From contig JBEKFQ010000009.1 of the NCBI GenBank assembly GCA_050013235.1, positions 1 through 64,000 on the forward strand: 64,000 bases of DNA, given 5' to 3'. The stretch's first letter is position 1, and the number at the start of each line of letters is the position of its first letter. Positions 16,650 through 25,813 of the stretch are shown piece after piece. The stretch comes from RH-AL1 sp050013235 (GTDB lineage: Bacteria > Pseudomonadota > Alphaproteobacteria > Rhizobiales > Beijerinckiaceae). The position numbers were made by a program, and so were the translations under genes. The notes beneath the pieces were generated by a model. The model saw only the letters and a program-made list of their open reading frames with translations, was not told where the DNA came from and made no database searches.

Positions 16650-17915
16650 ATGTTTGGGTGCGGACATCGGCTATTCCGGCTATGGAATGCCGCGGCGCGA
16701 TTACGTTCGCGGCGGTCATGGACCCGCGCATTGGGGCTTCTCTGCGGGCTAATCTTCTCCGTTCCTACCCAAGAGGCGAGCGCCGTTGTACCGGCTCCCA
16801 CCGAGCTCGTCGTCATCCACTACATCGAAAGACGTGCGGACCGGCCCCCGCCGCTCAACAACGAGGATGCCGTGCCCTCGGACGAAGGGCTAAGGGGCGT
16901 CGAGCTGGGCATCAAGGATTCGATCGCCACCGGCCGTTTCGCCGGACTCTCGTTCGAACTTCATTCGACAGTCGTCGAACCGGCGGCGGACCTGCGCGCG
17001 GCCTTCGCTGCGATCGCCGGTGCCGAGGCTCCGCACTTCGTCATCGTCAACGCGCCCGCAAGCGATGTCCTGGCGCTAGCGGACATGGCCGCCGCCAAGG
17101 ATATCGTACTCCTCAACATCGGCGCGACCGACACGCGACTTCGCGATCACGATTGCCGCGCCAACGTTCTGCATGTCATTCCCTCGAGGGCGATGCTGAG
17201 CGATGCTCTAATGCAGTTCCTGCTCTTCAAGGGATGGACGCATGTTCTGCTAGTCTCGGGACCCAATCTGGCCGACGTCGCCTATGCGGAGAGTTTACGT
17301 CATAGCGCCAAGAAATTCGGGACGAAAATAGTTGCTGATACAACCTTCGATGCGAAGGGCGCCGACATTCGAGATAGCGCGTTGCGCGAATTCGCGCTCG
17401 TCACGCGGGCTCCCTCTTATGACGTCGTCGCTGTCGCCGATGAAACGGATGAGTTCGGACTCGCCCTTGTCTATAATACCAGTTTGCCACGTCCGGTGGT
17501 TGGCACCCACGGCTTGACGCCTGCCGGCTGGGGCAAGCCCGTCGAAGCCTGGGCCGCCGCGCAATTGCAAGGCCGCTTCGCTAAATTGGCAGGGCGGCAA
17601 ATGCGCTCCATCGATTACGCCGGCTGGCTCGCCGCGCACATCGTTGGGGAAGCAGCGGTGCAACTGAAAAGCGCTGATCCCACGCGGATCAAAGCGCTCC
17701 TACACGATCCCAATTTCAACGTAGGCGGCTTCAAAGGCCGGGCCTTGAGCTTCCGCTCTTGGAATGGACAGTTGCGGCAGCCGATTTACCTTCTCTGGCC
17801 AGGAGCCGTGACCGCGACCGCGCCGATGGAAGGATTTCTGCACGAAAGCACTGATCTCGACACGCTTGGTCTCGACAAACCCGAGAGCGCATGCCGTGCC
17901 ATGGGAGCACCATGA
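16650..17915 (+). CDS. PQQ alcohol dehydrogenase system ABC-type binding protein
   Basis: A 421-residue secreted protein of the periplasmic type I binding fold, of the kind repeatedly found beside PQQ alcohol dehydrogenases (branched-chain-like ABC binding protein of the PQQ system). A positively charged N terminus with a hydrophobic stretch (ALGLLCGLIFSVP) acts as signal. ELVVIHYIERRADRPPPLNN, GVELGIKDSIATGRF, HFVIVNAP and GWTHVLLVSGPN are characteristic. No partner permease or ATPase is adjacent, so a role in import is doubtful. It ends 1 base before the propeller gene. Confidence 0.83.
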   Translation: MFGCGHRLFRLWNAAARLRSRRSWTRALGLLCGLIFSVPTQEASAVVPAPTELVVIHYIERRADRPPPLNNEDAVPSDEGLRGVELGIKDSIATGRFAGLSFELHSTVVEPAADLRAAFAAIAGAEAPHFVIVNAPASDVLALADMAAAKDIVLLNIGATDTRLRDHDCRANVLHVIPSRAMLSDALMQFLLFKGWTHVLLVSGPNLADVAYAESLRHSAKKFGTKIVADTTFDAKGADIRDSALREFALVTRAPSYDVVAVADETDEFGLALVYNTSLPRPVVGTHGLTPAGWGKPVEAWAAAQLQGRFAKLAGRQMRSIDYAGWLAAHIVGEAAVQLKSADPTRIKALLHDPNFNVGGFKGRALSFRSWNGQLRQPIYLLWPGAVTATAPMEGFLHESTDLDTLGLDKPESACRAMGAP

Positions 17916-17916
17916 C

Positions 17917-18903
17917 ATGATCGTACGCATAACGAGCGCTTTGTTGGCGGCGGCCATGTCTTTGGGATCTCCGCCGGCTTTAGCCTATGAAATTTTTGTC
18001 ACGAACGAGCGGGACAATACGATCTCGGTGATCGATAGCCAGACTCTTGAAGTCGTCAGAACCTTCGCTACTGGACGGCGTCCACGCGGCCTCGTGTTTT
18101 CGAAGGACGGCAAAATGCTGTTCGTCTGCGCCAGCGATTCCGACGCCGTTCAGGTTATCGACCCGGCCAGCGGCGCCCTGCTCCATGACCTTCCCTCCGG
18201 CGAGGATCCCGAGCAATTCGCTCTCGCGCCGGACGGACAAACACTGTTCATCGCCAACGAGAGCAACGCCACGACAACGATCATCGACGCGCGGACACGT
18301 AAGGTTCTCGCGCAAGTCGATGTCGGAATCGAGCCCGAAGGGATGGCGGTCAGTCCGGACGGCAAGACGGCTGTCACGACATCCGAGACGACCAACATGG
18401 TGCATTGGATCGATGTCGCGTCGCTCAAGGCCGAAGATGCGACGCCGGTCGGACAAAGGCCTCGCCACGCCGAATTTAGCGCCGACGGCAAAACGCTTTG
18501 GGTCTCCTCGGAAATCGGCGGGACGGTTGCCGTCATCGACACCGCGAGCCACGCCGTTCTCAAAACAATCCATTTCACGCTACCCGCGATTTCCCAGGAC
18601 AGAATCTAGCCTGTTGGAATTAGCCTCACGGCCGATGGGCGCTATGCCTTTGTGGCACTCGGGCCAGCGGACCGGGTCGCGGTGGTTGACGCAAAGACAT
18701 TCGAAGTCATCTCTCTTATCCTGGTCGGACGACGTGTTTGGCACCTCGCGCTGTCACCTGGCCAGGACTTTTTATTTACCACCAATGGGGTCTCGGGCGA
18801 TGTGACCGTCATCGACGTAGCGAGGCTAACGCCCACGAAGTCGATAAAGGTTGGCCGGTTTCCCTGGGGTGTCGCCATCCAGCCGCGAGGGAAGGCTCCT
18901 TGA
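17917..18903 (+). pseudogene. YVTN beta-propeller protein of the PQQ system, interrupted by an amber codon
   Basis: Encodes a secreted beta-propeller of the family associated with PQQ-dependent catabolism. The signal peptide MIVRITSALLAAAMS starts at ATG 17917, and repeats such as FVTNERDNTISVIDSQTLEV and WVSSEIGGTVAVIDTASHAV follow. At 18607-18609 an in-frame TAG splits the gene after ISQDRI. The same frame then continues PVGISLTADGRYAFVALGP through IKVGRFPWGVAIQP to a TGA at 18903. Family members have Gln at this point, so a single C to T change (CAG to TAG) would explain it. Total length is 328 codons, as expected for an intact protein. It may be a true pseudogene, read through, or a sequencing error. 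Confidence 0.85.
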
Positions 18904-21014
18904 CCCTCGCGGCCCGGTTCGTCTTCTTTATCCTGGGATTGCTGGCCATATCTTGTTCGAGCCGCGGCGTTTGCGCCAGTACACTCGACCGTGCCGACCT
19001 CGAGCGCTTTTTTCCGCCACCTCTCGTCATCGGCGAAAAGGACGAAAAGCTTCCGCTCTGGCCCATTCTCAAGCAGAATGGCGGCGCTTACTATCTCTTT
19101 GCTTATGCCTTCGAAACAATCGATTTCGCATCTTTTCCTGGCTTCGGCGGAACGCCGGCGGATCTTTTGATCGCCTTGGCGCCGGATGGAAGTTTTCGTG
19201 ACGTCAAGGTGCTGAGCCAGCATGAGCCGGTCTTCGTGGATGGTTTGGGGCCGGGACCGTTGGCGGGCTTTGTCGAGCAATATGTGGGCTTGTCGGTTCG
19301 CCATTCCATTCGCGTCGGACGTCCCGGCGCACGAGCCAATGGCGCGGCGGCGGCATCGGTTGTCGATGGAATTTCCATGGCGACGGCCTCGACCCGCATC
19401 ATCAACGAAACGATCCTCGCGGCATCGCTCGCCGCCGCCCGCGAAAAGCTCGGCTTTGGCACGGCCAACACGCTTGGTCTCAAGGTTCGCGCCAAAGCCG
19501 ACGGTTTCGAGGCGCATGATTGGGATAGTCTTGTCACCAACGGGCTCGTCAAGCGCTTTACCTTGACGATAGACCAGGTTGATCAGGCTTTCGCCCATAC
19601 GCCCGTTGCATCGTCTGGCACGAGCCGGCCCAACAATCCCTTAATCGAGATTTATATCGCTTATCTCAACGTTCCCTCGATCGGACAGAATATCCTCGGC
19701 GCATCCGGCTTCGCGTCGCTGATGCGCGAACTCGGCCCCGGCAATCATGCGATCCTCGTCTTGAGCACAGGCCCATGGAATCCCCTGGGCGAGGATTTCG
19801 TGCTCGGATCCGTCCCGGATCGCATTGGGCTGGCCCAAAACAACCTCATCGTGAACGTGCGCGACATGGCAATCGAGCGCCGCGGACAGGGACCGGCCGG
19901 CATGCCGCCGGGACCATGGACAATTCTCAAAACCGCGGAACAATCGGGATTTGATCCCTCGAAGCCCTGGTCGCTGACGTTGAAAATAACGCGCGAGAAG
20001 GGGCAAATTCTCGCCGAAAAATTCACCCGCGAATTTGCCGTGGACTACGCTCTGCCCGCTGGTCTGTTCGTACGGGAACAAACCGGTGATCTAGGCCCGT
20101 CATGGACCGATGCTTGGCGCGCAAGGTGGATCGAGCTCGGAATCATCGCCGCCATGATTTCATGTCTCGTACCGGTCCTGGTTTGGCAAAAAGGTCTTGC
20201 CGCCAGAGCCAATCTCTTCACTTTCTTTCGCTTCGGCTATCTCCTGGCAACTCTTGTATTCATTGGCTGGTACGCGCAAGCACAGCTCTCGATCGTGACA
20301 TTGATTGGCCTCGCCCGCGCGGTTGTCACGACGGGCGACTTTCATTTTCTTCTCTACGATCCCCCGTCCCTGGTCATTTGGGCCTTCGTGCTGTTGACGC
20401 TGGTCATCTGGGGACGGGGCAATTTTTGCGGCTGGCTCTGCCCGTTTGGCGCGCTTCAAGAAATCCTGGCATGGCCTGCCCAATGGCTTCGGATTCCGCA
20501 AATCGTCCTGCCTCTCCGGCTCGACCGCGCCCTCCGTTGGATTAAATACATTCTGCTGAGCGCCATTCTGGCCGGCGCCGCCGTTTCGGCGCCCGTCTCG
20601 GACAAGCTCGCCGAGATCGAGCCATTCAAAACAGCGATCACGCTCGGCTTTGTCAGATCCCCTCCGTTCGTCGTCTACGCGGCCGCCCTCCTCGTCCTTA
20701 ATCTGTTTATTTACAAAGGATTTTGCCGCTACCTCTGTCCCTTGGGCGCAGCCTTGGCAGGCCTTGGCCGTCTCCGTGTCTTGAACTGGATCCCGCGTCG
20801 CGCCGAATGCGGCAACCCCTGTCAATTCTGCAAGGTGAAGTGCCGCTATGACGCCATCGAACCCAATGGCAAAATCGTTTACGCGGAATGTTTCCAATGC
20901 ATGGATTGCGTGACGATCATCGAAAATCCCAACCTATGCGTGCCGCAAATCCTCGAACGAAAACGGCAACCGCCGGCAAGGCCGCGCGTCGAACCTCCGG
21001 AGTCCGTGACGTGA
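18900..21014 (+). CDS. NosR-like FMN-binding polyferredoxin membrane protein
   Basis: A 704-residue membrane electron-transfer protein. The TTG at 18900 overlaps the propeller stop (TTGA) behind AGGGAAGG. Order: signal/anchor (FVFFILGLLAISC), periplasmic FMN-binding domain with flavinylation motif S159-M-A-T162, then six or so membrane spans after residue 400, two CP motifs (FCGWLCPFGALQEI and FCRYLCPLGAALAGL), and a C-terminal cluster-binding segment with CGNPCQFCKVKC and CFQCMDC. This is the architecture of NosR/NirI, which moves electrons between the quinone pool and the periplasm. No nosZ is in the window, and the neighbours are alcohol-oxidation genes. The following apbE fits covalent FMN attachment at T162. 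Confidence 0.87.
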   Translation: MTLAARFVFFILGLLAISCSSRGVCASTLDRADLERFFPPPLVIGEKDEKLPLWPILKQNGGAYYLFAYAFETIDFASFPGFGGTPADLLIALAPDGSFRDVKVLSQHEPVFVDGLGPGPLAGFVEQYVGLSVRHSIRVGRPGARANGAAAASVVDGISMATASTRIINETILAASLAAAREKLGFGTANTLGLKVRAKADGFEAHDWDSLVTNGLVKRFTLTIDQVDQAFAHTPVASSGTSRPNNPLIEIYIAYLNVPSIGQNILGASGFASLMRELGPGNHAILVLSTGPWNPLGEDFVLGSVPDRIGLAQNNLIVNVRDMAIERRGQGPAGMPPGPWTILKTAEQSGFDPSKPWSLTLKITREKGQILAEKFTREFAVDYALPAGLFVREQTGDLGPSWTDAWRARWIELGIIAAMISCLVPVLVWQKGLAARANLFTFFRFGYLLATLVFIGWYAQAQLSIVTLIGLARAVVTTGDFHFLLYDPPSLVIWAFVLLTLVIWGRGNFCGWLCPFGALQEILAWPAQWLRIPQIVLPLRLDRALRWIKYILLSAILAGAAVSAPVSDKLAEIEPFKTAITLGFVRSPPFVVYAAALLVLNLFIYKGFCRYLCPLGAALAGLGRLRVLNWIPRRAECGNPCQFCKVKCRYDAIEPNGKIVYAECFQCMDCVTIIENPNLCVPQILERKRQPPARPRVEPPESVT

Positions 21015-22021
21015 CAACGCAGATCCCTGCTTCACTAAGCCGCCGCAAAATCCTTCTCGGCGCCGCCGGCGCGACGGCCGCGATGGCCGGAAGCCGGGTG
21101 ATGTTTCTGGCAGCCGCGGCACAAAGCGGGCTAGAGGTCCGCACGCGCGCGGGCCTCGCGTTTCAGACCACCGTGGCCATCACGATCGCGGGCGGCGACG
21201 CGCGCAGGCTCGACCAGGCCCTCGACGCCTGCTTCGCCGGGATCCGCGCCGTCGAGCAGGCGTCGAGTGTCTACAAGCCCGGCAGCGATGTCAGCCGGCT
21301 CAACCGCGACGGCAGGCTCACCGGCCCCGATCCACACGTCCTCACGCTACTGCGCTACGCTTGCAGCCTCTCGAAGGCGACCGGAGGATCCTACGATCCC
21401 ACGGTCCAGCCGCTCTGGGACATCTGGGCCGCCCATCACGCACGCGCGGAAAGGCCAAGCGAGACCGTGCTGCGCCAAACCCTTCGATTGGTGGATTGGA
21501 CCGGAATAACAATCAGCGAGGACGAGATCAGCTTCGACCGGCCGGGCATGGCGGTGACCCTGAACAGTATCAATCAGGGTTATGCCGCCGATGTCGTCAT
21601 GGACATCTTGGCGCAGCACGAAATTACCGACGCTTTCGTGGACACTGGCGAGTGCGGCGCATCCGGCCACCATCCCGAGGGCCGCTTCTGGCGGCTCGGC
21701 GTCCCAGCGCCGCGCGACACGAGCCAGCTCGCCTTCGTGATCGATCCGTTCCGGCAGTTTGCCTCGACATCCGGCGACTACGGGACATTTTTCTCGCCGG
21801 ACTTCCGGGATCACCATATATTCGATCCCCAAACTGGTTATTCCCCGCAAGAATGGTCGTCCATCACGGTCACGGCGCCATCTGGGCTGATCGCCGACGG
21901 GCTTTCCACGGCGCTCTTCGTGCTGGATCCAGCGAATGCGCGGCGGCTTCTGGCCGGCGAACCTCATTGCACGGCTCGCTTCTTCGGCAAGGATGGGCGC
22001 GAATGCGCCGGCATGGCCTGA
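21011..22021 (+). CDS. apbE: FAD:protein FMN transferase ApbE
   Basis: Attaches FMN covalently to threonine of periplasmic flavoproteins. The GTG at 21011 overlaps the upstream stop (GTGA). A twin-arginine signal (SLSRRKILLGAAGATAAMAG) suggests Tat export. Of 336 residues, typical ApbE parts are SSVYKPGSDVSRLNR, TGGSYDPTVQPLWDIW, NSINQGYAADVV, FVDTGECGASG, and SITVTAPSGLIADGLSTALF near the metal site. Its immediate neighbour with an SMAT motif is the obvious substrate. Confidence 0.92.
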   Translation: MTTQIPASLSRRKILLGAAGATAAMAGSRVMFLAAAAQSGLEVRTRAGLAFQTTVAITIAGGDARRLDQALDACFAGIRAVEQASSVYKPGSDVSRLNRDGRLTGPDPHVLTLLRYACSLSKATGGSYDPTVQPLWDIWAAHHARAERPSETVLRQTLRLVDWTGITISEDEISFDRPGMAVTLNSINQGYAADVVMDILAQHEITDAFVDTGECGASGHHPEGRFWRLGVPAPRDTSQLAFVIDPFRQFASTSGDYGTFFSPDFRDHHIFDPQTGYSPQEWSSITVTAPSGLIADGLSTALFVLDPANARRLLAGEPHCTARFFGKDGRECAGMA

Positions 22022-22121
22022 CCGGGCCCTGCCTTTCACCCGTATTGCCAGACATTTAACCCCATTGCATAGTGGCGGACCGTAGCGAGCGTAAAGCTCC
22101 GCGGTTGTTGGGGAGGATTTT

Positions 22122-23288
22122 TTGCGTAACGGGGGAACGAAAGCCGCGCATTCCTGCGGCATTCAAACGGCATGGACGGAAGCACAAGACCCCTCCGCTG
22201 CTGTCGCGGAGGTCGCCGGCGCGATCGATCGTAGCCGCATCGCCCAGTTGCTCATCTTTTTCTCGCCCGATTACGATGTCGCCGAACTCACCGCTGCTCT
22301 CGAGACCGCGTTTAGCGGGATTGCGATCGCTGGCTGTTCGACCTCGGGGGGGATCACGCCGGAAGGCTGGATCGAGCAAGGCCTCGTCCTCATTGCTTTT
22401 CCGCTGGAAGGTTTCCGCATTTCGTCCACATGTCTGGAAGACATCGGCCATCTCGACGTCGCGAGCGCGGCGTCCTCGGTGAGGGCAATGCGCCGCGCCC
22501 TCGATCAGCGTGCCGCCAATCGCCGGGGACAACGATTCGCGATCTCGCTGATCGACGCCCTGACCAATGTCGAGGAAACCGTCGTGTCCACGATTGCCTG
22601 GGCCCTGGATGGCATCCCCCTCGTTGGCGGCTCGGCGGGCGATGCGCTTACGTTTCGCGACACGGTCATGATTTATAATGGCGCCGTGCTGCGCAATGCC
22701 GCGATCTTGTTGCTCGTCGAGACCGATTTTCAGACCAAGCTCTTCAAGACCGATAATTTCGAACCCACCAAAACCAAGTTCGTTGTCACCGGGGCGGACG
22801 ATGGGACACGCACGATCCATGAATTGAACGCCGAACCGGCCGCGAGGGAATACGCGACGGCTGTCGGCCTCGACCCGCAACAGCTGTCGCCGATGAGCTT
22901 TGCGTCGCATCCGCTGACAGTAAAGATCGACGGCGAATATTTCTGCCGCTCGATCCGCCATCTCAACACCGATGGCTCGCTGACTTTCTTTTGCGCCGTC
23001 GACGAAGGCATGGTGCTGACGCTTGCGCAGCCGCGCGATATTGTCGATGCGACGCGCGAAGAACTCGATCGCGTCGAAGCGGCGCTCGGCGAACTCGACA
23101 TCATCATCGGTTTCGACTGCATTCTCAGGCGGCTGGACGCGGAAGCGCGTCAAGTCCGGAAGGAGATCGCAGCGCTCTACTGCCGTTACAATGTCGTCGG
23201 TTTCGAGACTTACGGCGAACAATACCGCTCCATGCATTTGAACCAAACCTTCACCGGCATCGCCATCGGGCAGGCCGCGCCGGTATGA
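22122..23288 (+). CDS. FIST-domain sensor protein (NosP-like)
   Basis: A 388-residue cytoplasmic protein with FIST N (residues about 25-220) and FIST C (about 230-370) domains. FSPDYDVAELTAAL, GIAIAGCSTSGGITPEG and GGSAGDALTFRDTVMIYNG are typical. FIST proteins bind small ligands; in Pseudomonas aeruginosa the FIST protein NosP is a haem/NO sensor encoded beside the kinase NahK. Here the stop overlaps the start of a NahK-like kinase (ATGA), the same arrangement. Haem binding is inferred from this pairing and not shown by a residue I can name. The TTG start at 22122 is the reported open frame; no strong ribosome site is visible. Confidence 0.87.
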   Translation: MRNGGTKAAHSCGIQTAWTEAQDPSAAVAEVAGAIDRSRIAQLLIFFSPDYDVAELTAALETAFSGIAIAGCSTSGGITPEGWIEQGLVLIAFPLEGFRISSTCLEDIGHLDVASAASSVRAMRRALDQRAANRRGQRFAISLIDALTNVEETVVSTIAWALDGIPLVGGSAGDALTFRDTVMIYNGAVLRNAAILLLVETDFQTKLFKTDNFEPTKTKFVVTGADDGTRTIHELNAEPAAREYATAVGLDPQQLSPMSFASHPLTVKIDGEYFCRSIRHLNTDGSLTFFCAVDEGMVLTLAQPRDIVDATREELDRVEAALGELDIIIGFDCILRRLDAEARQVRKEIAALYCRYNVVGFETYGEQYRSMHLNQTFTGIAIGQAAPV

Positions 23289-24628
23289 TCGACCCGCAAC
23301 GCGAGACGGAGATGGCGATCAAGATCGCCAAGCTCGAACGGATCAATGCCGCGCTCATGGCCCATGTGGAACGGGCGACCGACCAGCGCGGCAATGCATT
23401 CGCGCTCTTTCAAACGGCGATCCTCCTCGAGGCGCAAGTGCGCTCGCGCACGGAAGAGCTCACGAACCTGATGCATAGTTTGGAACAATCGAACCAGGCC
23501 TTGCGCGCCGCCAAGGACGAGGCGGAAATGGCGAATCGCTCGAAGACGCGCTTCCTGGCGGCCGCGAGCCATGATCTGCTACAGCCCTTAAACGCCTCGC
23601 GCCTTTCCGCATCGGCTCTCGTCGATCTCGCGCTTGGTCCCGAAGCGCGCGCCATCGCCAGCCAAGTCGAACGCGGGCTCGAAACCATCGAGAGCTTGAT
23701 CAAGACCTTGCTCGACATATCGAAGCTCGATGCCGGGATTGTGCGCCCCGTCAAGAAGGGGGTTCGTCTGCGCGATATTTTCGCGGGGATCGACGCGAGC
23801 TATTACGCGCTCGCCATGGAAAAAGGCCTGCGTTTCGTCGTGCGCTGTCCCAACATTGTCATCGATACCGATGCCGCTCTCGTTCAACGAATCCTTCAAA
23901 ATCTCGTTTCGAACGCCATCCGTTACACCGAGAAAGGCGGCATCCTGCTTGCCGGACGCAGTCAAGGAAACCATTGCGTAATCGACGTGATCGATACCGG
24001 ATGCGGCATTCAGGATCACGAACGCGATCTGATCTTCGAAGAGTTCTACCGGGGAAACGTGGGCGGCGGATCGCGGCGTGACGCCGGGCTTGGTCTCGGG
24101 CTCTCCATTGTTCGCCGCATGGTATCGGCCCTTCACCATGAACTCGAAGTGCACTCGCGGCCGCAACACGGATCGCGATTCCGGCTGCGATTGCCGCTGG
24201 GCGTGGAAGAGCCCCACATCGATAAGACCTCGGATGGCGCCCTGGCCAATTTCACGGGCGTTCTGGTCATCGTGGCCGAGAACGACCGGGCGACCTCGGA
24301 GGCCCTCACGCGCCTGCTGCGGACCTGGGGCATGACCGTGATCGCGGGATGCGATCCCCGCGAAATCGAAACGCAGTTGGAACACGCCGGACGCCGGGCC
24401 GACTTGCTTCTCGTCGATTACCATCTCGACGATCATTTGACCGGTATCGACATCGTGCGAGCATGCCGTCTCACCGGGGGGACCGATATTCCCGCGATCG
24501 TGATGACGGCCGATCATTCGCCCCTCATCGAAGTGGCAGCGGCCGGGAACCGGTGCCAGCTCTCGCACAAGCCGGTCAAGCCTGCCAATCTGAGATGTCT
24601 GATCGGCCACCTGCTTTCGCTGAGCTGA
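23285..24628 (+). CDS. NahK/ErcS'-like hybrid sensor histidine kinase
   Basis: A 447-residue soluble hybrid kinase. An N-terminal coiled coil (KLERINAALMAHVERATDQ, FQTAILLEAQVRSRTEEL) precedes the HisKA box with H96 in AAASHDLLQPLNASRL. The ATPase domain has the N box LVSNAIRYTEKG, G1 DTGCGI and G2 GLGLGLSIV. A C-terminal receiver domain carries phospho-acceptor D378 (LLLVDYHLDD) and lysine in SHKPVKP. No sensory PAS or membrane segment is present, so the upstream FIST protein probably senses for it. Similar kinases (NahK, ErcS') belong to the regulatory network of PQQ ethanol oxidation in pseudomonads. Confidence 0.92.
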   Translation: MIDPQRETEMAIKIAKLERINAALMAHVERATDQRGNAFALFQTAILLEAQVRSRTEELTNLMHSLEQSNQALRAAKDEAEMANRSKTRFLAAASHDLLQPLNASRLSASALVDLALGPEARAIASQVERGLETIESLIKTLLDISKLDAGIVRPVKKGVRLRDIFAGIDASYYALAMEKGLRFVVRCPNIVIDTDAALVQRILQNLVSNAIRYTEKGGILLAGRSQGNHCVIDVIDTGCGIQDHERDLIFEEFYRGNVGGGSRRDAGLGLGLSIVRRMVSALHHELEVHSRPQHGSRFRLRLPLGVEEPHIDKTSDGALANFTGVLVIVAENDRATSEALTRLLRTWGMTVIAGCDPREIETQLEHAGRRADLLLVDYHLDDHLTGIDIVRACRLTGGTDIPAIVMTADHSPLIEVAAAGNRCQLSHKPVKPANLRCLIGHLLSLS

Positions 24629-25001
24629 TTTCCCCCGGCTTTTCCGAGAGGCCGGCAGCCGCGCCTAATATTACGCGATGCAACGAGCTGTGTATCGGCA
24701 CGTCGTCCCGCTTTGGGGGACCGGATGATCCGGCGCTCCTTCGACGAGCTCGGCGCCGAAATGACGGACGAGGCCTTCCTGTTCCGGATGCGAAGGCCAA
24801 AAACATACCGGAGAAGTTCGGCAACTCCATCGGCCGCTCGAACACCCTCTTCAAGACCTATAATCCCGTCGATCTCGAGAAGGTCAGAATCACCGGCGCG
24901 CAACGGCTTCAAGGACGGCGGAAACGGAACAAAACCTGAAGGCTTTTCCGAATGGAGCAGCCCGGCGATACCGAATGGGTTTCGTAAGCTTTTGAAATCA
25001 T
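24629..25001. other. Intergenic stretch without a recognised gene
   Basis: Several short frames are open but none has start, ribosome site and family features. One frame around 24780-24940 reads protein-like (AKNIPEKFGNSIGRSNTLF) but without a start; it may be a gene remnant. Confidence 0.4.
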
Positions 25002-25075
25002 TGGAGCGGGTGAAGGGAATCGAACCCTCGTATTCAGCTTGGAAGGCTGCTGCTCTACCATTGAGCTACACCCGC
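25002..25075 (-). tRNA. tRNA-Gly (anticodon TCC)
   Basis: The minus strand folds as a complete cloverleaf beginning GCGGGTGTAGCTCAATGG, with anticodon stem-loop CAGCCTTCCAAGCTG, T-loop GGTTCGATTCC and an acceptor ending CACCCGCTCCA. The CCA is encoded. Confidence 0.97.
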
Positions 25076-25111
25076 GTACCGCAGGCTTTATGGCCTGGGC
25101 CGTTTACAAAA

Positions 25112-25813
25112 TCAATCGCGATGACAAAGCGCGGTCCGGTCGAGATGCGCGAGGATGGCATCGAAGGTGGCATCGGGACTGGGCGCGGATAATCCGCGGC
25201 GCAGGACGAAGAGATTGCAGCGAGGGTAAAAGCCCGAGATCGTCTCCGCTGTCGCGTCGAACGGCACGTTCGAGCCGGGAGTTTCATTGAGGACGACCGC
25301 CGCCAGCGGCAGCCCTCGCATTTTGAGGACTTCGATGGCCGTGAGCAAATGGCTGATGGCACCAAGTCCGGTCGGCGATACGAGAATCACCGGAAGCGCC
25401 AAAATCGCCATGACATCGAGGATCGTCTGGCCGGGAGCGAGGGGAACCATCACGCCGCCGATCCCTTCGATCAACGTCACCCGTTTGGGTTCCAGCACCG
25501 CCTGGCAGGCCGCCGCCACCTCGCCCGCGTCGAGCGCGCGGCCTTCCAGAGCTGCGGCCATATCGGGCGAGAGCGGGGCCTTGAAGCGCCAGGGCGAGAC
25601 CATCGTAATCGTGGCGGGTTCCACGGGCAGCCCGAGCGCTTCGAGGAGGACGGCTGGATCGCTGCCGCCGGGTTCGCCGGGATCGAAGCCGCTGACGACG
25701 GGCTTCATCGCCCCGGTCAGACGCCCCGCCCGGCGGCACGCCATGATCAAGCCGGCCGTGACAAAGGTCTTTCCAACCTCCGTGCCCGTCGCCGTGACAA
25801 ACAGGCCGGGCAT
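25112..25813 (-). CDS. bioD: Dethiobiotin synthetase BioD
   Basis: Closes the ureido ring of dethiobiotin from diaminopelargonate with CO2 and ATP. The 233-residue protein begins MPGLFVTATGTEVGKT, which contains the P-loop (GTEVGKT). KPVVSGFD, LIEGIGGVMVPL and LVSPTGLGAISHLLTA are further family motifs. It starts one base inside the bioF stop (TAATG) and is cotranscribed with bioF. bioB is not in the window. Confidence 0.95.
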   Translation of the reverse strand: MPGLFVTATGTEVGKTFVTAGLIMACRRAGRLTGAMKPVVSGFDPGEPGGSDPAVLLEALGLPVEPATITMVSPWRFKAPLSPDMAAALEGRALDAGEVAAACQAVLEPKRVTLIEGIGGVMVPLAPGQTILDVMAILALPVILVSPTGLGAISHLLTAIEVLKMRGLPLAAVVLNETPGSNVPFDATAETISGFYPRCNLFVLRRGLSAPSPDATFDAILAHLDRTALCHRD

